Assembly: GCF_001659605.2 (NCBI RefSeq)
Contig: NC_035168.2
Location: 8,178,058-8,242,057, forward strand
Direction of reading: 5' to 3'
Origin: Manihot esculenta
Lineage: Eukaryota > Streptophyta > Magnoliopsida > Malpighiales > Euphorbiaceae
Length of the DNA stretch: 64,000 nt
Made by a program: the position numbers and the translations under genes. Below, in pieces: positions 11,786 through 25,498 of the stretch. Each line of letters opens with the position of its first letter. Positions within the stretch are counted from its first letter, which is position 1. The notes under the pieces are model-generated. The model had not been told where the DNA came from, did no database searches, and saw only the letters and a program-made list of their open reading frames with translations.

Positions 11786-14700
11786 ATGACGAAGATAAGT
11801 CCTGAAACAGAAGAAAAGATGCAGATGGACGTAATGCTTCCAGTTTCAGCTGATGTAAGCTTTGCTTCCAATGGGTTTCCAAAATATAAATTAGGACCTG
11901 ATAATCAGATTTTGGAAGAGCCAAAAGAGGATAATAAAGGTCCATCCTTAAAGGAGGTGGTTGAACAAGAAACTACACAGCTATCAGATCAGCACAAGCG
12001 CCTCTCTGTTCGTGACCTCGCTAGTAAATTTGACAAGAACTTGGCTGCTGCTGCTAAGTTGGCTGAGGAGGTTTTCAAACTCCTCTCTTTCTTTTTATAG
12101 ATCTTATCATATACATATTTTCCTTTATGTAACAATCATGTAATCCAATACTCAAATATGATTTTCTCCCTATCACTTATGCGCATTGGACAATTTTCTT
12201 TTGCCATTCAATTATCTTCTCTTATACTCGTTCATTTTGTCAGTTTAGAATGTTGTTTCCTTGGTATTAAGTGTAATATCTTCTAATATGGATAGACAAG
12301 TAAATGAATGGTACTCATTTTTCTTGGAATTTAGGCAAAGCTTAGAGAGGTTGCATCCTTGGAAGGACATGTTCTTCTTAAAAAGCTTAGAGATGCACTG
12401 GAATCTTTAAGAGGACGAATGGCAGGGCGAAACAAGGAGGATGTAGAGAAAGCTATATCTATGGTTGGTGGTTCTTCCCCCTGTTTGTCAATGTGTTTTT
12501 GAACTTAAATGCCATGCATATCATTAATAGTTGGATTTTAGTTCATAAAACTGTTCAAATGCCATTAATGGACACTGTCTTGCTTATTGATACAGTATTA
12601 TATGTACTCATGTAGAAAACAGTGCCAATTGCTGCAACATGGAGGATTAGCCTTATCCTTCTTTTTCTCATTGTGATTTGGACAGATCATAAACATCAGT
12701 TATGTTTGCTCTGTGATAGTCATAAACCAAAATGTAGTACAGTTCATATGTGTTCCTTCTGCCTCTAGTTCTTGATTTCTTGTTGCATACACCAATTGCA
12801 TTAATAATGTTGTTCTTACATTGAGGGAAGGAAGTATATTTTGTTGCCATTATTGACTTCCTATTTATTTGCCTAATGCTAAAATTATGAAACTTTTCCG
12901 TGGACCATCATCTGCAAGTATGGAGTTTTAGGTTATATGGTCCTTTGACATACTCTTAGAGACTTACAGAAGGGCTGGAGTTCAAATCTCGGTCATCCCT
13001 ATATTGTTAACTAAATTTCACCACATGATTAAAGGGTCCATACTCCATACTGGTAGACACTACAAATTGAATGGGCTTTCATATGAGAAGGCATTTTAGA
13101 TGGGGTATAACCTATTTTTTATTTGAAACTATAATCTTGAGCTTTTAGGTTGAGCAATTTTACAGTTTATCAATCGTCGTTCTTCTGTGGACTGAAATTA
13201 GATGCTTTGTGAATCATATTTAGGAGCTTGCCGCTTTCTTTGGTTTGGTTAATGGATTTAGTATAAATATCTTTTAAGAAGCAAATAAAAGTATTTGAGT
13301 ATCGGGTTTCCTTAATTGCAAATATTATTATGGTAATATGTAGTTGATTTTTATTTGACACTTACTATATTGTTTATCTAGCTGCTCGCAGCTTATAATT
13401 GTTTATCTTCTCCTGTTATTAATCATAGACTTGGTTATTATGCATGCATATTTGCATATAGCCATGCAAAGTCAAGCACGTCTTCAATGGAAGGAAAATT
13501 TCTTCTGAATCCATGAAGAATATGAATGCATTTTTGGTTCACTTTTGCATATTTAAACTATGGTAATGATTAACTATAATATTTTATGCAGGTAGAGGCA
13601 CTAGCAGTTAAATTAACTCAGAAAGAAGGGGAATTAATTCAAGAGAAGTTTGAAGTGAAAAAGCTTGCTAACTTTCTTAAACAGGTCAGTTATTGATGGT
13701 GCAAAATGTTCTTTATCAGCAGAAAAAGAATGAAAGAATTTGCCAGTTAGATTTTACAATCAAATGCTTCCACTGTTTGATTCATTATTTAGTTATATCA
13801 TAATTTAGTTTTTTTTTTTTAATAAAATGTTTAAGGAATTAGGCATTAGTTATGTTTGATGTCTCATATCTGCTTTTATAACATATAGGTTGCTCATTAT
13901 AATACAGAATTTTTTTTGGGGTTATATGTTTTCCTTTTTTCCCAAATAATTATTGCTTTTTGTCACTGTTGAATAATGCCTTGCACAATTGCTTTCCTAA
14001 CACTGCCATTTGATTGGCTAAGTTGCTCCAATTCATGCTAATTGGAAAGGTCTTCATGTTTCCTTTTCTTAGAGACTTTCTTGTCCATGTCTTATTTCCT
14101 TACAAAAATTGAATGCTTAAGTTTTCATCTGCAGGCTTCTGAAGATGCTAAAAAGTTGGTCAATCAAGAAAAATCTTTTGCTTGTGCTGAAATTGAAAGT
14201 GCCAGGGTAGTTGTACTGAGGTTTGGAGAGGCTTTGGAGGAAGAAGAAAGGAATGCTCAGAATTCCAAAAACCAGGCTCCTGTGGGTTATTTTCTTAGTG
14301 ATTTTTTTTAATTAAATCTTCCCACCATGTTGATTATATTTAAGAGACTACAATTTTTTTTGCTTCTTATTGCTAAAAAGTGAAAAGTTTTGTATTTTCC
14401 TAAACAATAATAGCATCCTTCAATATCTACTTAATTAATAAAATGAATTTAACAATGATGAAACGTAATTTATCATCTATGTATCAGAAAACTAGAAATT
14501 TTAGTTGTTAAATACTGCTTAATAAACACAGTGATAATTGATTTTGAGAAGGGGAAAGAATTCAGATTTTGCAGATACATTTAATGAAAATTGAAGTTAA
14601 TAATCTTTAGATACGTGAAGCAATTAGTTCTTTTGTAATTTTGCAAGAGAAATTATTGTCCCTTAATTTGAATAGCAAAATTTCCCTGTACTCATACTTG

Positions 14701-17700
14701 TAAAGATCATCACATGGAAAAGAATGACATTGAAGATGTAAATTGAAGTTGTGTTCTAAATGAAGGCTTCCAAATAGATGGATGTTGTTTTTTACTTTGT
14801 GAAGTATTTTAAACTTCACCTTATAAGCTTCAATAGTTCAACCGCAGGTTCTTTTTATTATTGTTTCACTGTTTAATGTCTTAATGGTGACTATCGTTTT
14901 GGTAATGAGGTTATCTGTTAATAAACTTGATGCTATTGCAGGATGTGGAGGAGCTAATCGAGGAAGTTCAAGAAGCTAGAAGAATTAAATTGTTGCATCA
15001 GCCAAGCAAGGTACATCTATATTGTCTTTCCAGGTTTGTTATTGCAGGGAGGCTATTTGTGGATCTGACTTATTATCCTGTAGAACAGACACATTAGCAC
15101 CCATCCATATAAGAGAGACTTGCAGTCTCACTTGACCAAGTAGCATATACCTTGAATAATTTCACGTGTTTAGCTTACAAAGGGGTAGAAGAAAACAAAA
15201 GTATAAGAGTCACTTTAGTGAATTAAATCCTCATAAAATTTTTATGCGATAATCTCATGTGAAATTTTATCTATTTTGAGTTTACTAAAGAGAGCGTCTT
15301 TTCTCCTTTTGGCACTCCTCATTCTATTGTTCTTAAAAGTTGCCTTCCCGGCTAATTATCAAGCTTGTGCTTGCTCTTTAATTCTTTCCATTTGATTACT
15401 GTATTTCCTCTCTTTTTAATTATCTTTTGGTTTTTAGGTTTTACATTAGTTGGAGTGGGGGTTTAGGAGATGCTACATGTCTTGTTTTCTAAAGCAAAAC
15501 TCAAACCTTCAAAGTATTGAGTTGTAATGATATGATTTATTTATTTACCAGTTTCTTTGCTAAACTGAAACTTGAAATGTTTATAGGTGATGGAAATGGA
15601 GCACGAGCTTCGTGCGCTGAGAACTCAGATTCGGGAGAAATCTATATTTTCGGTTAAACTTCAGAATGAGGTTAGCTAACCCTTTTCTGTACTTATTTCT
15701 TAACTAAGCAAATTGTCTGCTCATTTCTTAACTTCTCATTTAATCAGTTTGGAGTTTTAGGCGAACAACTTTGATTCGTTTATTTCATCAATTTGAAAGG
15801 CATGAAGTTGATGTGCCTTTTTTCTTTCAATAAATTTCCTTTTATTTGGATAGAATGAAACTAATATTCTGCAATTTTTGTGCTAGTGTCTTTCTTTTTT
15901 ATTATCTTGGAACTCCTAAATTTTGTGAATCTTCTTCTGTTACATTTTCATCAGTACTTACCACATTACCACATTTTCTTTTGAATTATATTATTGGATA
16001 TGTGATAGATAGATATCAATATTAGCTTTGGATCTTGATGGGCTTGCACTTATTCAAGTCAGTAGGGTTCAGAAAGATAACATAAAATTAAATAGCTGTA
16101 ATGATAGTGGCACCTCTGCACTGTGGCATGAAAAAATGCTGAATGAGTTAAAAACAAAAAAAGTGATTTCTACTGTCTCCTTTTTGTCAGTTGAGAACAT
16201 ATTTTTCTGTTATTATTTAATTTCCTAGAGAATTATGTTAAAGTGAATTTGACTTCAGATGAAAATGTATTCAATACAATGTTGGAATATAAAATTATAA
16301 ATTAAGGTCCATATAAATTAGGAATAGAAGATTTCAGGTATTATTTGATGTAAAGTATATTAATGACCAACTTTAAAGCTTAAATGACAATTCAAGTATG
16401 ACTTGTCATGAAAATAATTGCATAAAATTGTTTAAAGGACCAAAATTCTGAACCAGAACCATGTCAAACTGTACAGGCCTGCGTGTTATGTAGGGATTTT
16501 AGTAGAGTCTATTATTATGTTTATTATTGATAATTAATAAAATTAAAATTATCTTTTTATGAGAATTTGGTTCTCAAACTTTTCATCCTTTGGTTCTCCT
16601 TGTTCTACATCGGTATCTCAGTGACGATTCTTCCTCTCATATGCAACAAGTTAATTGTGGATAAGGACCCTGTGTCATTTATGGAATTAAACTGAATTTC
16701 ATAACGTTTTAGCTTAGACAATCAAATACTACATGAAACACTGTTGATATCCTATGTTATGTTGCAAGGAAAGCTACAGATAGTGACATTTGTACCCATC
16801 TGAGTCTGAGCTTGGCTGTGCATCCGGGCCCCAGGAGATAGCCAAAGTCCCTCTGAGGCATGTGTACTGCATATCTGTAATTGATGATAGGCTATTGAGC
16901 AGGCCATATGCAGTTTTTGTGGCCATTTAGAGCACATTTGGAATGTATATGTGGGCACTTGGTTCTTCCATTTCTTTTTTTCTTTTTATTTCTCAGGTCA
17001 TGAATATTTCTTGAAATTTGATGAGGGTTCCATTTGCCAGCATTATATAACCAGCTGAAATGCTAGATTTTGATAATTATCTTGCACTACTGATACTCTT
17101 ATCCTTCCAGCTGGCAAAGAGCAAGAGAGCTGAGGAGAATAAATCTGCTCCATACATCATAGAGGGTTCTGAAACTCTAGGTATATGTCTGCAACTCCAG
17201 CCTAGATCAAATGCTTCTCCACCGCCACTTTCAAAGTGTTCAATTCAGTGGTGCCGTGTATCATGTGATGGCAGCCAGAAAGAAGTTATTTCAGGTATTC
17301 TCTCAATCAAAGCTTTTTAACACGTAGTTGTGTGCTCAACGTGAAGAAAATGTTGCTTTATAAAATACAAATGTGGGTTAGCATGTAAAGCTCTTACTGA
17401 TCCTAAATTAGTTGTGACCATTTCTTTAGATCCTTATCCTCTATATACTCAGTTTCAGGTCACATCTTCAATTTTTTTCAACAAATGCCATTTAATATCT
17501 ATCATGAATTCCTTCAATTTTCATCTGATTAGCTTCACAAAAGCAGTAACTGAACTTTATATACCCAAGATGTTAGATTTTTCATCCTTTGTCTTGGTCT
17601 ATCTTATGTGATTCAATTTTTTTTTTTTTTAATTTCAACAGGTGCTAATAAATCAAGTTACGCCCCTGAACCATTAGATGTTGGATTTATTTTGCAAGCA

Positions 17701-20554
17701 GAAATCATTTCAAATGGCCAAAAAATTGCAGTGACAACTGCTGGTCCCATTGAAACTGGTTGGTGTTGATAATGGAATATGATTTGTGGTTGTCTATATT
17801 TGCCACTTTCCTTGAATTATTTTTAAATTCTCTACTGTCATTTTCTGATAGTAGGGATATAGGTATAAGATTGCAAAGTTTGGGCTACATTACTTATGTT
17901 TGGTACATAGGGTAATTACGTAAAGAAGGATGCCTAACAAAATTGCTTTCAGCAGCTGCAGGATTGGGAAGCTATGTAGAGACACTTTTACGGAAATCTA
18001 GCTCTGAATTTAATGTATGTAGCCTCATCCTTCCTGTTATTTATACTGTTAGAATTTATTCTTCTTGTTGTGCCACAATAACGAGTAATGTACATAGATG
18101 CACAGTAGCAACCAAAGTACAATAGTGTTTATTTTATTTGCATTTAAAATTTTGACCCTTTTGTGCTAAGATTATTGTAGGGGGTTGGGAGGCAATATTC
18201 TGATATGTAAGTGTTAGGGTCCTTAAAAATGGATTGAGTTATGGGTCTGTTGCTGAAATTTTATGGGGATAGAAATTTTCTTTTTGTGACCTATGGATGC
18301 GATGGAACAAGCTTTTTAGAGAGAATCTGAAAATCTCTTGAGTTTAAGTACTCAACAATTTTTGGAAAATTTTCTTATAATTCCTTTATTGAATTGTTGC
18401 ACTTGAATACAGAAGGGAGACAACCATTTCTTGAACTATTAAGCAACATGAAGAATCGCCCTCTTACTACTAAGGAAAAATAAAAACTAACCTACACTAT
18501 CTACATCGTGGATTAATCACTAAGAACGTGGCTATACTACTAACTACGTGACTCTTGAAAATGGGTTAACCACTAAAATCATGACTCTTAGAGATTGACT
18601 TGCTATTAGCGAGAACCTGAAAATCTCTTAAGTTGAATTACTAAAAAATTTTTAGGAAATTTTCTTATAATTCTTTTATGAAAATGTTGTACTTAAAGAG
18701 ACATTACCATCTCCTAAAAACAGGAACCATTAAGCACTAAGCAACATGCAGGATCACTCTCCTACCACTAAGTAAAAATAAAAATTAACTTGCATTGTCT
18801 ACATTATGGGTTAACCACTAAGATCATGACTCTTGTTAATAAGACAACTAACTTGCATTATTTGCTAATAGTAAGTCAATGAGTTTATATTTATTTGGGT
18901 ACAAGATCTGAGCACTGTGGATTAGAACCGGAACACTAACCTTGTTTTTTACATTTTTGGCTATTCTTTACTTTTTTTAGTCAGGGACTGGGAGGATTGT
19001 TAATCTTTCCTCAATGTTTAGGACTTTGTGCCTGTTTAGACTTGGACTGTTCATGTCTTCTTCTTCACTCACTGTTTGTTTTTTTTTTTTCTTTTTTTCA
19101 AATAATTAATGATTGGAGTGGGCAATTTGAATTGGAATTGGGCCAATTTTTCTTTCCTGTGATGCATGTTTTTAACCCCCTGAGGAAATTGCATCTGCTA
19201 TAAACACAGCCCTTCCATGTCCATCCCGTTGTTCTCTTTGTTTTCCATCAGTATGTCAATGGTATTATTATGTTTGTTATGATAGAAGATCCTCCCTGAA
19301 TACATGCAAATGGGAAGCCTTTGTGCACTAGGAACCAAGTTATTAATATCAATCATTAGGTAGTTGGGGCTGATCCTCCCTCAATCCATGAAAAGTGGGG
19401 AAGCCTCCGTCAACCCATCATTTGTTTACCAATAGCTTGGGGCTGATTTCTTTTTCTTTTTTCTTTTTTTTTTTCTTATGACTTGGTGCTTATTTGATTT
19501 TATTATCACACCATGCAGGTAGTTATTTCCCAGATGAATGGACAAGATCATCCATCACATTCTGTTCACACATTTAATGTGGGAAAAATGAGGATAAAGC
19601 TCTGCAGAGGGTGGATTACAAAGGCTAGAGAAATTTATTCTGCATCAGTGCAGGTAACATCTCTGTTTGGTTTGTACTTGCATAAATGGGTGATCAACAA
19701 GCAAAGAACCGATATGGTTTCACTACGCATTTAATAAAATTGTGAACTATCTGCCTTATTTTGGGCTATCTTTTCCAATCCTTGTCTAAATGTTTCTTTG
19801 CTTGAAAAAGGCTCCTTTCTTCCCTCTCTATTTCTTCATTCCCCCCCCCCCCCCTCCCTCTATTTTCCATTGGACCTTTTAGTTAAGCTGAGCCTGCAAG
19901 AAGACAGTGAATTAGTTTGAAGTTTAAATCCAAGTTGGTTTGAAGTTGAAATCCAAGATGGTTCGGTGGTTTACGGTATGGGGATGAGTACTTTATGTTT
20001 AGGTGAAGACCTAATGGTCCTCCTAATTGACCAAAGAGAGGAGAAAAGTGGGAATTAACTTTCTTTCCTTCAAGCTTAAAGATTAATGTGTTTATTCTCT
20101 TGAACTAGTTTAACTTCGCTAATCGCCCGGAAATCCTTACTATTGCACTTTCCTGACATCTAGTTATGTGGAGCTCGAGTCGATAGTAATGCTGCAGCAA
20201 AGGCATTATTTTGGCAACCAAGGAAGGGTCTTTCATTTGTGTTAACATTTGAATCAGAAAGAGAAAGGAATGCAGCAATAATGATTGCCAGGAAATATGC
20301 TCTTGATTGTAATGTGAGCATCTCTTTCTGTGCTTTTTTTATATGTGGATTTAAATTTACTAAGCATCATCATTTTTGCTTGTTTTTCTGTTCATCCTTG
20401 TAAAATTTCATGTTAGTTGACTGAATTCTCTGCCAAAAAAGCTCCCTTTTCCAAATCTGCTTTATTTTTCATATCCATTTAATTACAGTATCTTTAACAT
20501 ATTGCAATGGTGGATTGACAGGTGAGACTTGTTGGACCAGAGGATCAAGTATAA
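11786..20554 (+). CDS. SCAB1: Stomatal closure-related actin-binding protein (SCAB1-like), 12 coding exons, 495 aa
   Basis: Exons read from the sequence: 11786-12070, 12335-12463, 13592-13684, 14135-14281, 14942-15010, 15587-15670, 17111-17294, 17642-17758, 17953-18014, 19519-19653, 20164-20313, 20522-20554. All introns are GT–AG and the joined frame is open. The product is 495 aa, close to the Arabidopsis protein (about 496). Residues 1-95 include SVRDLASKFDKNLAAAAKLA. About 80-270 is charged and heptad-like (coiled coil, dimerisation). About 285-495, with QWCRVSCDGSQKE and an ending in VRLVGPEDQV, corresponds to the fused Ig–PH module. The family binds, bundles and stabilises actin filaments and acts in guard-cell closure. 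The acceptor of exon 9 is CAGCAG, allowing a one-codon alternative. Confident in family; exact ends of small exons rest on splice consensus. Confidence 0.93.
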
Positions 20555-20830
20555 CAAAATGCAACTGACATAACTGTTTTTTTTTTTTTTTTTCCCTACC
20601 AGATGTGAGTATTGTTCAGGGTTTTGATAGTGTGAGTGATGTGCATGTGTTTGCTTGCCATAGTAAGGAAGTGGAATGCACCTTTATTTTTGTATTTGTT
20701 GATGTTTTGTCTTAGGCATAGTTTTTAATTTGCCTAATCTGTTCTATTGTAACAAATTCTTCCTTTTTTTTTAATTGATTGGTTCATTTGTTGCTGATTT
20801 GCATACCTATGTTTGTTTGTGATTATTTTG

Positions 20831-20863
<33 letters not shown>

Positions 20864-20880
20864 TATTTATGCAATTATTA
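20555..20880 (+). other. 3' UTR region of SCAB1-like gene with long poly-T tract
   Basis: T-rich downstream sequence holds a T run at 20576-20593 and an uninterrupted T tract of about 32 at 20831-20862. A clear polyadenylation site cannot be chosen. Confidence 0.45.
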
Positions 20881-23800
20881 TGATTCAATTTATATACGAG
20901 ATTCAGCTGATCGCGGAAAATTGAAATTGTATATAATAGTTAGTACAAATTACTAAATAACTTGGATTAATCTTTTTGGGATAAGTGAAAAGTGAAAAGT
21001 GAGTTTAAAAGTTATTTGGACCCAGTTTGGATCGGACTATTTCAGAATATTATAAAAAAATTATTATTTTATATAACTGAAATTTAAATTATACATATTA
21101 ATAAGAGATTCTATGCAAATTTTGAAAGTTGAATGCATTTTAATGTGTTAATCAATCTTAAGAAGAAATTATATTAAGGCGCTGCATGTAAATAAAGAAA
21201 CATAGAAAGAAAGTTCTTTAATTCCTATTAAGATATCATAAGAAACATTTTTTTTATAATCAATAAAACACATAAATTACTTGTAAAACCTCAATGACCA
21301 TGGCGGATACATGAATTTAATTTAGAAAATAATTTTAATTTAAATAAGTAATTAAAGTAAAAAAAATACTCTTTCATTCTATTATTTTTATTTATTTTTT
21401 TAAAATTATTATTTACCTTTTTTTTTATTGTAGTAATATAATATTTAATAAAATTTAATATTTCTAATAAGAGTATAATTAAAAAGTTAATAAAATAAAT
21501 TATTTTTTTAACATGTGTAAAAAATTAAAATAAAAAAATTATGAAATGAAATAAATAAAAAAAATCACTTAATAATAAAAATAATATATAAAATTAAATT
21601 AATAATAAGTAAATAATCTAAGAAAAATAATCTTTCATGTATTAAGAAGAATTACTTATATACCGTTAAAAAATTTCAGGAGATTATGCTGCTGACTCGC
21701 TCTGTGAGTGATAGATAGACAACTTAAAAATAAAATCTGTTTTGCCAATTTTGGACTTGGTTACCTTTGACACAGTAGAATAGATATACACATAAATATT
21801 AAGAATTCTTAATATATACTTACACTTTTCTATTAAACACTTTTCTATTAAATACTTAAATTTTTAATTTAAAATTAGTTAGATTTAAGAAATTTATTCA
21901 AAATGAAGATTTTAAATTTAAATTAAAAATTAGAATAATACGATTTTTAAGATATATTATTAATTAAAATTAAAGAATTAGTTTGAGAATTTTAGATTAA
22001 CCATTTTCTATTCTTATTTTACTTAAATATATTGATATTCACTATTAAATGTCATTAAAATATAATTAAAAAACTTATATTTCAATAGACTTTGTTTTTG
22101 AAAATATACAAATTACTAAGGATTGTAAATTTCTGAGTGCTTTTATTATTATTTTTTTTGAAGTGATGACATTTTTCTTTTTAAAAAATTAATTTTTCTT
22201 TTTTATTAATCTTGTGTAAAAGATAACATAAATTTGTTAAGATTATGAATTACCTTTGTTTTTTTTTTTAAAAAATTTGACTTTTTTAATAAATATTTTA
22301 TTTATCTTTGTAAAATATTATTTTTATTTACAAAAAAATTTAATTAAATAAAATTTAATAGAACTAATAATTTTCAATATATATAAATTTTAAAATTAAT
22401 TTAAATGTTAAAAGTTAAAGTAATTTGAAATTTTGCAATTTCATTATTCTCTTTCCCTTAAATTTTTTATATATCATAAATTTTATACAAATATGGATAG
22501 GTAATTGATGTTACCGATATTAGATTAATGGTATAAATGAAATGAAGCAACGGTCAGATTGGATAGATTAAAAAACAAAAGATGTGACCGTTTACAGCGG
22601 CCACTTTAATATTTAAATTAATATATTGAAAAAGAAAGTGAATATATTAAATTGCTTAAAATTTTTATGTGTGAGAGAATAATATAATTTTACCTCTTTA
22701 ATTTTTCTCCTTTTATACTTTAAGATAGTGGAAAGAAATATAATATTTCTCGATAATCTAATAATAGTGTGTCCGATTATTTGGTAAGAGTATCGTCTGC
22801 TAATAGGATGATAATCCCGCAATTTATAAACATAATAAAAATATGCTGAACTGTCATTTTTAATAGTATTTTTATACGAGACTCATCCTTTTTAGGGGAG
22901 GGCGAGTCTTGATAATGAATCCAGATTATCTGAATTTTCCTTTTTCTAAGTTAGACTGCATTTCCAACTTATTAAATTTCTGTTACGTGACTTTATGTTA
23001 TAGTGACAACTTATAATTTATTTTGAATGATTGATATTTAACATTAATACTATTCATAATTTATATTTTGTATATGATATGGTAAATTAAAAAATTTAAA
23101 AATTAATTAGAAATTGAGCTTTGAAGAAGAGCAATAAACATATAATTAAAAAACATTTTCGAGATAATAGAGTCATAAGTTATTTTATTTATTAATATAT
23201 ACTTTTTATAATTTTCATAAAAAAGACTCTGAGTTTCATTATTATTATTTTTTAATATTACCTATATCTTTTAAAAAAACATAAATTTGTGACTTTTAGT
23301 TTATTTTTTAAAATACATATTTTTTCTGTATGTGGATGAAAGTAACTATTTCTTTTTTTTTTTTTAAAAATGAATTTTTCATTTTAATAAAATAAAGTGA
23401 AATACAAATAGGATTATTTAAAATTAATAAACAATTTAAATAAAAAGAATATTTTTAATAATTTCATCATTCTCCATCTTCTTGGATCAGTTATTTCATG
23501 GGTGTACATGAAGTTTGGCATAATCTTCTGCATTTTCATATAAAAAAAAAATATTTTTCCTCTAAATTTTGAACGTGTAATTTTGTTCAAAATTAAGTTT
23601 TTATTCTAATTTATTTAAACATTTTGATTTAGTATCAAATTTGCCCATTTTTAGCTAAAATATTAAAATAATAATTTTTTATTTTAAATAATAAAATATT
23701 AATTTTATATTTTAATATTAAAATTATTAGTATAACTAAAATAAAATAACAATAATTAAAATTCACTGTAAAATGATTTTTATAATTTTAAATATGAATA

Positions 23801-23890
23801 ATATTTTATTATTATAAATTTAAAATATGGTATGAAATACTTTTGGCAAATCGGACTAAAAAGTCATAATGTTTGGGTAACTGAGACTAA
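20880..23890. other. AT-rich spacer between SCAB1-like and cyclin genes, no gene seen
   Basis: Three kilobases of A/T-rich DNA, stop-rich on both strands. A MITE copy lies at 21364-21556. A GCAACGGTCAG/TGACCGTTT pair near 22550-22600 is not close to any gene start. Confidence 0.5.
21364..21556. mobile_element. MITE copy, inverted relative to 9998-10263
   Basis: The left end ATACTCTTTCATTCTATTA and right end ATTATGAAATGAAATAA are inverted repeats of one another. The interior matches the MITE at 9998-10263 in reverse complement. This is the shorter member of the family. Confidence 0.42.
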
Positions 23891-24133
23891 AAATAATTTT
23901 GAATAAAATTCACTCCAAACTAAATAGCAAAAATGAGATTTGCTCTATTAGGTTGCACGTGTTAGCAGAATGGTTGAGTAGTATAAAATTTTCATGTCAC
24001 TGGAGGTAATACTTTGTCGTGCCACGGTTACCATATGTATAATTATATAGTGATAGAGAATTACCATATATATATTTTATATTAGAGTTTTATTAAAATA
24101 GGTAAATTTCATTTGTGCTGGTAAAAGAAATTA

Positions 24134-24222
24134 CCCAACGGCTATAAGACTTTAAATCACTCAACGCCGTTGGATTTAAGAGAGATCTGACGCTCCAAAA
24201 TTAAAAGAAATCCGACCGTTGC
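24134..24222 (+). promoter_or_regulatory. Cluster of three MSA-like elements upstream of cyclin copy 1
   Basis: CCCAACGGCTA at 24134-24144 fits the mitosis-specific activator consensus (T/C)C(T/C)AACGG(T/C)(T/C)A perfectly. CCAACGG lies on the minus strand at 24167-24173 and GCAACGG on the minus strand at 24216-24222. MSA elements bind three-repeat MYB factors and drive G2/M transcription of plant B-type cyclins. They sit 190-280 bp upstream of the ATG, and all three are kept in the paralogue. Confidence 0.75.
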
Positions 24223-24410
24223 AAGCCAAGGGTCGGCTCCTCCCATCTTCATAAAGAGAATAGTTCTCTCTCCTTCTATATCTCCTACTTCTCACCAGAT
24301 ACCGGAAGTTCATTGAGAAAAAGCGCGAGAGAGACAGAGAGACATTCGGTTCTTGGAGAAAATTGATTCGCATTCAAGAGACTCAAAGGATTCAAGAGAT
24401 TAGATCTGAA

Positions 24411-25454
24411 ATGGCTTCAAGACCCATTGTTCAACAACCGGCTAGAGGTATTTGTTATTTCCCTGTCGTTCTCTCTCTTCTATTTTTCTCTCTGTTATGC
24501 ATATCGACTAATCTTTCTTGGCCTTTCTGTTTGATACTTGCCCAAATTCATTTGATGATTGGATTGATCAGTTATCTGATTTTAGGAGAATTTTTCAGTT
24601 TCATTAACTGTTAGTCCGATTTCATTAACTATTTCAATGCTTTTCCCCATTCACTTTTCTTTCTTTTGGTGGATTTTCCTTGTACTTTCTGTTTGGTTTG
24701 CCGAGAAACTGACGAAAGATACTACAGTAGGGTTCTCTGTTTCTATTCTTTTGTATTTTGAATTGATATCTAATGAATGATCTCAAGCAGGGGAGGCAGT
24801 TGTAGGTGTCAATATGCATCAGAAGAAAAACGCTGCAGGGGCTGATGGCAGAAACCGTCGTGCTCTTGGCGATATTGGAAATCTAGTAACTATTCAAGGA
24901 ATTGACGCTGTGAAGCCCCAGGCTCAGATTTCTCGCCCCATGACAAGGTTTCTTTCACATGTTCTTTTGTGTGTGTGTATTCTTTGGTGATATTTTTGTT
25001 TCTTTTTGCTGATTTTTCTGTTATGCGGTAGGAAATTCTGTGCACAGTTATTGGCCAATGCCCAAGCCGCAGCGGCAGCAGAGAACAACAAGGTTTGTTC
25101 CTCAGACTAGCATTTGTTATGCAGTTTTAATTTCCGAGTCTTTTTTAATTATAGAAACTGTATCTGAATATGGTTTCTGTGTTTTCTGTGAAGTGCAGAA
25201 GTTAGTCTGTGCCAAGGTTGATAAGGTGCCTGGAGATGGAGCAGCCGCCGTGAAAAAGGCTGCAGCAGTGAAGGAAGCTCAGAAGAAAATCGTAGCCAAG
25301 CCAGAGCCAAAGGAGGTGATTGAAATAAGCTCTGACAACGAGAAAGAAGAGGAAAAGGTTAAGAAGCAAGACAAGGTAGTGAACAAGAAAAAAGAATCGC
25401 CAAGGAAGAAAGTGCAGACTCTTACTTCAGCCCTCAATGCGCGAAGCAAGGTGA

Positions 25455-25498
<44 letters not shown>

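Noticed and set aside
22545..22600. GCAACGGTCAG and TGACCGTTT as further MSA-type promoter motifs
   Set aside because: They lie about 1.8 kb upstream of the cyclin ATG, outside the duplicated promoter, and are not present at the second copy.
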